Source: Methanobacteriota archaeon
GTDB lineage: Archaea > Thermoplasmatota > Thermoplasmata > RBG-16-68-12
Reading direction: 5' to 3'
Assembly (NCBI GenBank): GCA_005878415.1
Contig: VBMM01000064.1
Span: 1-11,760 of the forward strand
Length of the DNA stretch: 11,760 nt
This document shows, one piece after another, positions 6,410 to 11,760 of this stretch. Numbering within the stretch: the stretch's first letter is position 1; every line of letters begins with the position of its first letter. The notes under the pieces are model-generated. The model was not told the origin of the DNA. It did not search any database and saw nothing but the letters and a program-made list of their open reading frames with translations. A program made the translations under genes and the position numbers.

Positions 6410-6701
6410 AGCGGAACGCCCGGTGGAGCACGATCTTCGGGCGTCGAATCTTGTGAATCAGCTCGTCGGGCATGAACTCTCTGCGATATACGTCGACGGC
6501 GACGGCCAAGAGGAGGAAGACCATCCCCATGAAGACCGCCATGTACGAGTCGGCCAGGGCGTCCTCCGTGCCGCCGAGGACCTGCAGCGCCACGATGACG
6601 GTCAGGATGCTGAACCACAGGATCCCGACGACGAGGCCGCCGATCGCCAGGGCCGCCATCGAACTCCGAGTGGGCGCGTCGCTCCGGATCAGGTCGGTCA
6701 C
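6408..6701 (-). CDS. Small two-helix membrane protein of the Rieske/b operon
   Basis: A 97-residue protein with two hydrophobic helices at about 15-40 and 48-69 and a basic C-terminal tail (about residues 70-97) that would face the cytoplasm. It has no Cys and one His (in the tail), so it is unlikely to carry a cofactor. The GTG at 6701-6699 overlaps the cupredoxin stop (GTGA), with GAGGAAGG upstream inside the cupredoxin gene. It sits between cupredoxin and Rieske in a tightly coupled operon, so a small structural subunit of the Rieske/b complex, comparable in size and position to small b6f or bc subunits, is the best guess. I do not recognise the family. It ends in the same frame as the Rieske gene, separated from it by one TGA. 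Confidence 0.75.
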   Translation of the reverse strand: MTDLIRSDAPTRSSMAALAIGGLVVGILWFSILTVIVALQVLGGTEDALADSYMAVFMGMVFLLLAVAVDVYRREFMPDELIHKIRRPKIVLHRAFR

Positions 6702-7312
6702 GGCAGACCCTTCCTCACATGCTCCGAGTGGTCGACGAAGTGGCGGCTGGACGACTTGATCACGAAGTACGTGATGCCGACCCACACGAGCGTGATCCCG
6801 ATCCCGATGATCCCGATCCAGTAGGCCCGGAGGAGGATCCCTTTCTCCGCGGCCGCGGGGGGGACGCTCGCGAGGACAATCTGCCCCGTCATGCCGGCGT
6901 CCCGGTGCGGGATGCAGTAGAAAAGGATTCCGTTCGCCCCCGCCTCCGGGGCGAAGCGCGTGCCGTTCGTCAGGAGGACTTGCGTCATCGACACAACGGT
7001 GAACTCGACCGTCACGTTCAGACCGGGGTCGACGTAGCTCGTGTTGACCCACCGAGTCCCATTCACGTCGTTCATCGAGAACGTGTGTTGCATCGTGTCG
7101 TTGTTGTGGAACGTGACGACGAGGTGAACCGGGACCTGCGGGATGAGGATCTGCGAGGGCGAGAACACCTGTTTTCCGCCGACCGTCTCGCCGAAGACGA
7201 ACACGGTCAGGGTCGGGGTCGGGACGACCTGGGCTTCGGCCGTGGGAAGGGCGACGCCGGCCATGACGGCGACCATCAGAAACGTCGACATGATGAGCGC
7301 AAGCGTTCTCAT
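6698..7312 (-). CDS. Membrane-anchored cupredoxin (plastocyanin-like) electron carrier
   Basis: A 204-residue protein from the ATG at 7312. It has a signal peptide (residues 1-27, ending TAEAQ), a cupredoxin domain at about 34-148, and a C-terminal anchor helix (164-185) followed by a short cytoplasmic tail. Type 1 copper ligands are H76 (in DTMQHTF), C133, H136 and M141 (C-x2-H-x4-M). Five Asn-x-Ser/Thr sites (N71, N84, N90, N99, N116) lie on the outer domain, fitting an N-glycosylated archaeal surface protein. First gene of the operon, it most likely takes electrons from the Rieske protein in place of cytochrome c1 or f. A GTG at 7357 in the same frame would add 15 residues and sits about 25 bases from the TATA box, where a leaderless transcript would start, so that start cannot be excluded. 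A subunit II-like oxidase role is less likely, because the CuA Cys pair is absent. Confidence 0.85.
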   Translation of the reverse strand: MRTLALIMSTFLMVAVMAGVALPTAEAQVVPTPTLTVFVFGETVGGKQVFSPSQILIPQVPVHLVVTFHNNDTMQHTFSMNDVNGTRWVNTSYVDPGLNVTVEFTVVSMTQVLLTNGTRFAPEAGANGILFYCIPHRDAGMTGQIVLASVPPAAAEKGILLRAYWIGIIGIGITLVWVGITYFVIKSSSRHFVDHSEHVRKGLP

Positions 7313-7377
7313 CCTACGACCTTCTGATTCCCGCTCCTTCTGGAGGCGTTCGGACACACGCGAAAGAGGACGTTTCC

Positions 7378-7385
7378 TATTTATA
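7378..7385 (-). promoter_or_regulatory. TATA box of the leftward operon (TATAAATA)
   Basis: On the minus strand TATAAATA is centred about 25 bases upstream of the GTG at 7357. The expected transcription start is near 7355-7357, giving either a leaderless GTG start or a leader of about 43 bases to the ATG at 7312. Confidence 0.65.
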
Positions 7386-7392
7386 CGTTGTG

Positions 7393-7402
7393 CAGTTGTC
7401 CC
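7393..7402. repeat. Direct repeat copy 1 (CAGTTGTCCC)
   Basis: This 10-base word recurs exactly at 7572, and both copies are followed by a similar GA..TTCTC stretch. This copy lies just upstream of the leftward TATA box. Confidence 0.4.
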
Positions 7403-7480
7403 GATTCTCTCCTTAGAAATGCGCGAGCGGCGCGCGTTTCACGAGCGCGTGATTCATCCCGAAGTTGCATTCTCACGTAA

Positions 7481-7490
7481 GTATAAAATT
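7481..7490 (+). promoter_or_regulatory. TATA-like element (GTATAAAATT)
   Basis: Read rightward it would start transcription near 7510, giving the ATP synthase operon a leader of about 80 bases. Its complement (TTTTATAC) could also serve the leftward operon. Orientation is not settled by the sequence. Confidence 0.4.
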
Positions 7491-7492
7491 CG

Positions 7493-7508
7493 GTCGATGA
7501 AAATCGAC
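7493..7508. repeat. Inverted repeat GTCGAT-GAAA-ATCGAC
   Basis: A perfect 6-base inverted repeat with a 4-base spacer, placed between the TATA-like element and its expected start site. It could be a regulator-binding palindrome or, if transcribed, a small GNRA-loop hairpin. Confidence 0.4.
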
Positions 7509-7556
7509 GGGCGCGGATCGCGACGTCGGTCCGCCCCCGCCGGGTAGGACGAAAAC

Positions 7557-7563
7557 CTTTAAG
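7557..7563 (+). promoter_or_regulatory. Box A of the ATP synthase operon (CTTTAAG)
   Basis: CTTTAAG, preceded by AAAAC, is centred 34 bases before the GTG at 7594. The expected start at about 7585-7587 leaves a leader of only some 7-9 bases. This fits the absence of a Shine-Dalgarno sequence before ahaH. Confidence 0.55.
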
Positions 7564-7571
7564 CAGAGGCC

Positions 7572-7581
7572 CAGTTGTCCC
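7572..7581. repeat. Direct repeat copy 2 (CAGTTGTCCC)
   Basis: Exact second copy of the 10-base word at 7393. Here it lies between the ATP synthase box A and the first start codon, a position where a bound protein could block initiation. Confidence 0.4.
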
Positions 7582-7593
7582 CGACGTTCTCGC

Positions 7594-7920
7594 GTGAAGA
7601 AAGAGGAAACTCTCCAGAGAATCAAGGCCGCGGAAGGTCAGATTCGAAGCGCGAAGGAACGCGCGGCAGCGGAGCGGGAGAGGATCCTCCGGGACGCGCG
7701 GCGAGAGGCGTTCGAGCTCCGCGAGAGCCTGCGGCGCGAGGCCGAGAAACGGTACGAAGAAATCCTCCGCGAGGCCGATCGCGCGACCGCGCATGAGACG
7801 GAGGCAATCCTGGCCGCCGGTCGGAAACGTGCGGCCGAACTCGCGGGACAGGCGAGCGGAAACCTGGACCGCGCGGTCGACCTGCTCATCCAGAAGTTCA
7901 AGGGTGCCGTGAATGCTTAG
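7594..7920 (+). CDS. ahaH: A-type ATP synthase subunit H (peripheral stalk)
   Basis: A 108-residue, almost entirely helical and highly charged protein. Long heptad-like stretches of Glu, Arg, Lys and Ala (residues about 2-90) and no Cys or membrane segment fit the coiled-coil subunit H/G that pairs with subunit E in the peripheral stalk. It stands first in the operon, as in other archaeal ATP synthase clusters. The GTG at 7594 has no ribosome site but lies just downstream of a box A, suggesting a near-leaderless message. Its stop overlaps the start of subunit I by 8 bases. Coiled-coil sequence alone is weakly diagnostic; size and position make the call firm. Confidence 0.85.
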   Translation: MKKEETLQRIKAAEGQIRSAKERAAAERERILRDARREAFELRESLRREAEKRYEEILREADRATAHETEAILAAGRKRAAELAGQASGNLDRAVDLLIQKFKGAVNA

Positions 7921-9937
7921 GCCCGTGCCGATGACCCGGGCCTTGATCGTCGGGCCGCGGGATGAATTGGAAGCAACGATCGAACGCCTGTACGACTTGA
8001 AGCTCCTCCACATCGTCGACCACAAGGAAGGAGAGGAGGGCCTTGAGATCGGCAAGCCACTCCTCAAAGCCTCGGAGGCGTCCGAGATCCTCGTCAAGCT
8101 CCGATCCCTCGCATCCGTCCTCCAACTCGAGGACGCGGAACCCGCCGCCGAGACCGGGCTCACGGGCGACCTGCGCCAGAAGATCCTCTCCCTGGAGCTG
8201 AACATCTCCGAAGAGGACACGTCGAAGAAGAAGATCCAATCACTCCTCGCGGACCTCGACCGCAAGATCGAGGAGATGACGCCGTTCGCCGAGCTCCCGC
8301 TCGCCCTCCAGGACTACCGCGGGTACGAGAGACTCGAGGTCTTCGTGGGTAAGGCCCCGCGAGACATCGACGACCTCGACACGGTGACGACGGAGTACGA
8401 GGCGTTCGCCGCGCCGGGCTTGTTGGCGGTCTTCGTGGTCAAGGCCGCGGCGTCGGCGATGCGGGAATTCCTCGCCCAACGCGGCTTCACGAACCTCCCG
8501 ATTCCGGCGGGCGAGGGGCGTCCCGGCGACCTCCTGGCCGACCTCCGGGCCGAGAAGGTGCGGTGGGAGGCGCGGTCCAAGGAGATCGAAGAGCGGCTCA
8601 CGACCCTCCGAGAGCGGTACGCGGGGTTCCTCGTCGCCGCGAGGGCCCATCTCGAAACCCAGGTCGAGAAAGCGGAGGCGCCCCTGCGGTTCGCGGTCAC
8701 GGACCACACGTTCCTGGTGGATGGGTGGGTCCCGACCGCGGTGTTCCCCGAGATGAAGGGGCGGCTGGAACGGGAATCGCACCTCCTGGTTTCCGAGCTC
8801 GAGGTCGCCGCGGCCCATGAGGAACCCGCCGTGGAGCCGCCCGTCGAGCTGCGGAACCCGCGGCCCATCCGACCGTTCGAGATGCTCATCCACATGTTCG
8901 GCACCCCCAGTTACCACGAGCTCGATCCGACGCTCGTGTTCTCGCTGGCCTTCCCGGTGATGTTCGGGATCATGGTCGGGGACCTCGGGTACGGAGCCGT
9001 CTGGGTCGTCTACGGCCTTTGGTTGCTCCGCCGCTGGAAAGACAAGCCGTGGGGATTCTGGAAGAACCTGACGGTCGCCTTCGTGTGGGGCGGACTCTGG
9101 GCGTCCGTCTTCGGGGCGTTCGTCTTTGGCGAGGCGTTCGGCATCCCGTTCCACGCGCCGGACATCGTGGGCATCTCCCGGGCGGAGGCGTTCAACTGGT
9201 CCGACGACATCCTGCACGTGAGCATCCCACTGTTCCCGTTCCTCGAGAAACTCCATCAGGTCACGGACTTCATCGTCCTGTCCCTCGCGATCGCCTACCT
9301 GCACCTCAGCGTCGGGTTCGCATTCGGCGTCGTGAACGAGGCCCGCCACAACCCGAAGCACGCAATCGGGAAGGTCGGATGGCTCCTCATCCTGACGGGT
9401 CTTTTCATCGCGATCATGGACCGCGCGGGCCGTTGGCACGGTACGCTGGGCTACGCGATCTGGAATGGGCTCCTCGGCTGGGTCCCGCGGACGGGCCTGG
9501 TCCAAGCGAGCTTCGGGTTCTCGGCGGCAAACCCGATCCCGTACCTCGCCTTGGCGATGCTGGGGGTCGGCGTCGTCCTGATGCTCGCGACGGAGGGTTT
9601 CCTTCACATCATGGAGGTCTTCGGCCTTCTCGCGAACGTCGTGTCGTACGCGCGTCTCGCGGGCATCGGTGTCGCGGAAGAGACCGTGATTTTCGCGCTC
9701 AACTCCCTGATCCTCACGTCCTTTCTCTTTCCGTGGATCGACTCTGGGAATGTCGTCGGCCTCGTCCTAGGTCTCGTGTTCGTCGGACTCGCCAACTTCC
9801 TTCTCTTCGTCCTCAGTACGATTTCAGGCGCCATCCAATCCGTTCGGCTTAATTACGTGGAGTTCTTCCTGAAGTTCTACAAGGGCAGCGGGACGAGGTT
9901 CCGCCCCTTCGGTTTGAGAACGAAAGCGGAGGTGTGA
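7913..9937 (+). CDS. atpI: A-type ATP synthase subunit I (a-type proton channel subunit)
   Basis: A 674-residue homologue of V-ATPase subunit a. The N-terminal cytoplasmic half (1 to about 330) begins with the typical MTRALIVGPRD strand and contains long coiled-coil stretches. The C-terminal half (about 338-660) has seven or eight membrane helices, beginning DPTLVFSLAFPVMFG and including GDLGYG. The essential channel arginine is R581 in VSYARLAGIG, which faces the Glu of subunit K to carry ions. The length is normal for archaeal subunit I. The ATG at 7913 lies within the end of ahaH (8-base overlap); a second Met at residue 7 is an alternative start. Subunit K follows after 6 bases. Confidence 0.96.
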   Translation: MLRPVPMTRALIVGPRDELEATIERLYDLKLLHIVDHKEGEEGLEIGKPLLKASEASEILVKLRSLASVLQLEDAEPAAETGLTGDLRQKILSLELNISEEDTSKKKIQSLLADLDRKIEEMTPFAELPLALQDYRGYERLEVFVGKAPRDIDDLDTVTTEYEAFAAPGLLAVFVVKAAASAMREFLAQRGFTNLPIPAGEGRPGDLLADLRAEKVRWEARSKEIEERLTTLRERYAGFLVAARAHLETQVEKAEAPLRFAVTDHTFLVDGWVPTAVFPEMKGRLERESHLLVSELEVAAAHEEPAVEPPVELRNPRPIRPFEMLIHMFGTPSYHELDPTLVFSLAFPVMFGIMVGDLGYGAVWVVYGLWLLRRWKDKPWGFWKNLTVAFVWGGLWASVFGAFVFGEAFGIPFHAPDIVGISRAEAFNWSDDILHVSIPLFPFLEKLHQVTDFIVLSLAIAYLHLSVGFAFGVVNEARHNPKHAIGKVGWLLILTGLFIAIMDRAGRWHGTLGYAIWNGLLGWVPRTGLVQASFGFSAANPIPYLALAMLGVGVVLMLATEGFLHIMEVFGLLANVVSYARLAGIGVAEETVIFALNSLILTSFLFPWIDSGNVVGLVLGLVFVGLANFLLFVLSTISGAIQSVRLNYVEFFLKFYKGSGTRFRPFGLRTKAEV

Positions 9938-9943
9938 AACCAC

Positions 9944-10174
9944 ATGGTCGTATCGGCGGGTCAGGAAGGGCTCGTGGCGATGGCTGCCGCACTCACCGTC
10001 CTCGGGACGGGAATCGCGACGGCCTGGGCAGAGAAGGGGATCGGAGCGGCATCCGTGGGTGCCATCGCGGAGAAACCGGAGCTCTTCGGCCGGGTGCTCC
10101 CGCTGGTCGTCATCCCGGAGACGATCGTGATCTTCGGACTGGTCATCGCGTTCTCCCTGCTGAGCAACCTTTGA
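9944..10174 (+). CDS. atpK: A-type ATP synthase subunit K (proteolipid ring)
   Basis: A 76-residue hairpin of two membrane helices (about 8-30 and 49-73) joined by the polar loop EKGIGAASVGAIAEKPELF. The ion-carrying glutamate is E59 in IPETIVIFG, facing R581 of subunit I. It is a single-hairpin (8 kDa) form, not one of the duplicated or longer proteolipids found in some archaea. The helix 1 glutamine typical of well-studied Na+-binding rings is not evident, and Phe64 replaces the Tyr common after the Glu, which leans towards proton use, but this cannot be settled from sequence alone. The ATG is preceded by GGAGGTG at 9928-9934, 9 bases away. This strong ribosome site fits the high copy number of this subunit. 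Confidence 0.95.
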   Translation: MVVSAGQEGLVAMAAALTVLGTGIATAWAEKGIGAASVGAIAEKPELFGRVLPLVVIPETIVIFGLVIAFSLLSNL

Positions 10175-10190
10175 GCGGGACGGATCCGAC

Positions 10191-10751
10191 GTGAGCCTGG
10201 AGACCGTCGTCGAGGCGATCCTCAAGGACGGAGAGGCGGAGGCCCAGGCCATCCTCTCGGAGGCCCGCGCCGAACGGGAACGGATGCTCGGCGAGGCGAG
10301 GTCGGAAGGCGCGAAGCTGATGGCCGAAGCGGAGGAACGCGGCCGCGCCGCCGCGGAGCGCCGACGGGTGCAAGCCCTCGCTCGCGCGGAGCTGGAGGCC
10401 CGCAAGATCGTCCTCGCGCAGCAGCGCGAAGCCCTCGACCGCGTCTACCGAGGGACGCTCGAGCGCCTGGGCAGCTTGCCCGATCACGCCGAGTTCCTCC
10501 GCGGCGTCCTCAAGGCCAACGAGGCGGAGTGGCGCGGGGGTAAGGTGTACGCAAACGCCCGGGACGAGCCGGTGGTCCGGAAGATCGCGGGCTCTGCGTT
10601 CGCGGGGACGATCGACTGCGCCGGCGGCGTCGTGATCGAATCCGCGGACGGCACCCGCCGGATCGACCTGCGGTACGAGTCGATCCTGAGGGACGTGTGG
10701 GACGACGCGGTCAAGGAGGTGGCGGACACCCTATGGCCTTCCAGGGCGTGA
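10191..10751 (+). CDS. atpE: A-type ATP synthase subunit E (peripheral stalk)
   Basis: A 186-residue protein of the usual length. The N-terminal half (about 1-95) is a long charged helix rich in Ala, Glu and Arg that pairs with subunit H. The C-terminal half (about 100-186) is the globular head that binds the catalytic A/B hexamer, ending with the typical GGVVIESADGTRRIDLRYES strand and a final helix. The start is GTG at 10191 (MSLETVVEAILKDGEAEA), 16 bases after the subunit K stop, with only a weak purine-rich stretch upstream. The end overlaps the subunit C gene by 19 bases. Confidence 0.94.
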   Translation: MSLETVVEAILKDGEAEAQAILSEARAERERMLGEARSEGAKLMAEAEERGRAAAERRRVQALARAELEARKIVLAQQREALDRVYRGTLERLGSLPDHAEFLRGVLKANEAEWRGGKVYANARDEPVVRKIAGSAFAGTIDCAGGVVIESADGTRRIDLRYESILRDVWDDAVKEVADTLWPSRA

Positions 10752-11760
10752 GGGGACGGCCGCCAAGGATCGAGGGCCTCGAACCGCTCCTCGAGCGGTA
10801 CCGCTGGATCCGGGAGCGCATCCCGTACGAGACGGGCAACTACCCATACGTCACGGCGAGGGTCCGCGCGAAGCGGTCGGCCCTCCTTCCCGAAGACGTG
10901 TACGGGCGGCTCCTGCAAATGGAGATCCCGGAGATCGCGCGGTTCCTCGGCGAACGGGAGTACAAGGCGGAGATGCTCGCGCTCGGAGGCCGCTACTCGG
11001 GCGTGGACCTCATCGAGACCGCGACCTCGCGGAACCTTGCGAAGGTGTACAACGAGATCTACGATTTCTGCGAAGGCGATCTGCGGGCCATCGTCGGCCG
11101 GTACCTGGACCGATACGACCTGCAGAACGTGAAGACGATCGTCCGGTCGAAGACGTACGGCGCGCCGGCGTCGGAGGTCGAGGAGGACCTCGTGCCCGCC
11201 GGGAGCTTCCCCCTCGCGTTCCTGCGCGAGCTAATCGAATCGGAGACGCTCGACGAGACGTTCCGGAGGCTCGAGGACACGATCTACGCGCAGGCCTTGG
11301 CCGGCCTCGGGGCGAAGGCGTCCGACGTGACGGACTGGTCCGCCTGGGAGGATCGCGTCTCCGCGATCTACTACTCGGAACTCCTCGCCTCGATCCCGCC
11401 GTCGACGGAGGCGAACCGCCTGATGCGGCAGTTCGTCGAGCGGGAGATCGACATCGTGAACCTCAAGACCCTCCTTCGGGTGTGGGCCGCGAAGGCGTCG
11501 TTCAAGCGGGAGATCTTCCTGGCGGGCGGCCGGGAGATGAGCGTGGAGGACCTGCAGGAGATGGTGACGCTGGACAAGGCCGCCCTGATGGGCCGTCTCT
11601 CCGAGACGTCGTTCTACGAGTCGATCGCCGGCGACCTCGAGCGGGTCGAGTCGACCGGGGTCGGCGCCCTCCTCCGGAAGGTCGAGAAGGTCCATCTGAT
11701 CGAGGCCGCCCGATACTCACACCTGCATCCGCTGTCGATCCTGCCGATCCTCGATTTCAT
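10733..11760 (+). CDS. atpC: A-type ATP synthase subunit C (central stalk, partial at right edge)
   Basis: 342 residues are visible and the frame is open at the window end. Family members have about 350 residues, so little is missing. It is the mostly helical, funnel-shaped subunit C (V-ATPase d) that joins the central stalk to the K ring. Typical segments include NYPYVTARVRAKRSALL near the N-terminus, EIARFLGEREY, and the repeated helical pattern with 'DLQNVKTIVR' and 'EIDIVNLKTLLR', the two related halves of the fold. The ATG at 10733 has GGAGGTGG at 10715-10722. A GTG at 10748 in the same frame, overlapping the subunit E stop, is an alternative. Subunits F, A, B and D would be expected next to the right. 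Confidence 0.94.
   Translation, partial: MAFQGVRGRPPRIEGLEPLLERYRWIRERIPYETGNYPYVTARVRAKRSALLPEDVYGRLLQMEIPEIARFLGEREYKAEMLALGGRYSGVDLIETATSRNLAKVYNEIYDFCEGDLRAIVGRYLDRYDLQNVKTIVRSKTYGAPASEVEEDLVPAGSFPLAFLRELIESETLDETFRRLEDTIYAQALAGLGAKASDVTDWSAWEDRVSAIYYSELLASIPPSTEANRLMRQFVEREIDIVNLKTLLRVWAAKASFKREIFLAGGREMSVEDLQEMVTLDKAALMGRLSETSFYESIAGDLERVESTGVGALLRKVEKVHLIEAARYSHLHPLSILPILDF

Larger units (their letters stand above)
7358..7593. other. Divergent control region between the Rieske/Hdr and ATP synthase operons
   Basis: 236 bases without a gene, with many more A/T runs than the flanking coding DNA. It holds three TATA-like elements, a 10-base direct repeat and a short inverted repeat, listed separately. 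No RNA gene is visible. A shared region could co-regulate the proton-pumping chain and the ATP synthase. Confidence 0.7.

Noticed and set aside
6408..6701. TGA read-through (recoding) joining the 97-residue protein and Rieske
   Set aside because: A good ribosome site and CTG directly after the TGA explain Rieske translation more simply, and no recoding hairpin is evident. It is kept only as an alternative within the start-codon finding.
5640..6824. Long plus-strand frame opposite Rieske and cupredoxin genes
   Set aside because: Same complement-strand composition artefact; the minus-strand Rieske and copper motifs are decisive.
7498..7547. 16-codon ATG frame in the divergent region (MKIDGRGSRRRSAPAG)
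   Set aside because: It starts within the inverted repeat, probably upstream of the transcription start, has no ribosome site and shows no sign of conservation that I can judge.
7381..8265. Minus-strand frame covering the divergent region and ahaH
   Set aside because: It would erase the promoter region and is rich in Ser/Arg with no recognisable domain.
8240..9607. Long open frame on the minus strand opposite subunit I
   Set aside because: It lies wholly opposite a clear ATP synthase subunit. Its translation is low-complexity Arg/Asp/Glu/Pro sequence typical of the complement of GC-rich coding DNA.
1..11760. CRISPR array, tRNA, rRNA or insertion sequence
   Set aside because: I saw no regularly spaced repeats, cloverleaf-like segments, transposase motifs or terminal inverted repeats. 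Nearly all the sequence is accounted for by coding regions.

Overview
The window is GC-rich and densely coded. It reads as an archaeal genome fragment, most plausibly a euryarchaeote related to Thermoplasmatota. The support is a rotary A-type ATP synthase operon in the usual archaeal order (H-I-K-E-C, running off the right edge), TATA/box A promoters with short or absent leaders, and a Rieske/cytochrome b chain that uses a membrane-anchored cupredoxin instead of a c-type cytochrome. The lineage call is inference; no rRNA or other marker is present.

Layout. Positions 1-144 (+) are the tail of an unrecognised gene. Positions 146-1576 (+) encode a degenerate FAD-linked-oxidase-like protein. It converges, with only 6 bases between the stops, on an eight-gene leftward operon (7312 down to 1583). 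In transcription order this operon encodes: a cupredoxin, a 97-residue two-helix membrane protein, a Tat-exported Rieske protein, a b6-type cytochrome b, a PetD-like membrane subunit fused to an HdrC-type two-cluster ferredoxin domain, an HdrB/GlpC-type CCG protein, a two-[4Fe-4S] ferredoxin with a long Pro/Ala/Glu tail, and a 108-residue two-helix membrane protein with a zinc ribbon. Four junctions are 4-base ATGA/GTGA overlaps. A 236-base divergent control region (7358-7593) separates this operon from the rightward ATP synthase operon (7594 to the end).

How it may work together. The left operon looks like a quinol-oxidising Rieske/cytochrome b complex, with cupredoxin as outer electron carrier, physically joined to a cytoplasmic HdrBC (HdrD-like) iron-sulphur module. 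Electrons from a cytoplasmic donor (a ferredoxin, a thiol/disulphide couple, or an FAD-linked oxidase in the manner of GlcDEF) could enter, or leave, at the membrane complex itself. The resulting proton-motive force would feed the ATP synthase transcribed from the other side of the shared promoter region. The PetD-HdrC fusion, and the CCG, ferredoxin and zinc-ribbon genes coupled to it, are the most unusual content here. The two central subunits (Rieske and cytochrome b) also appear to use non-AUG starts beside good Shine-Dalgarno sequences.
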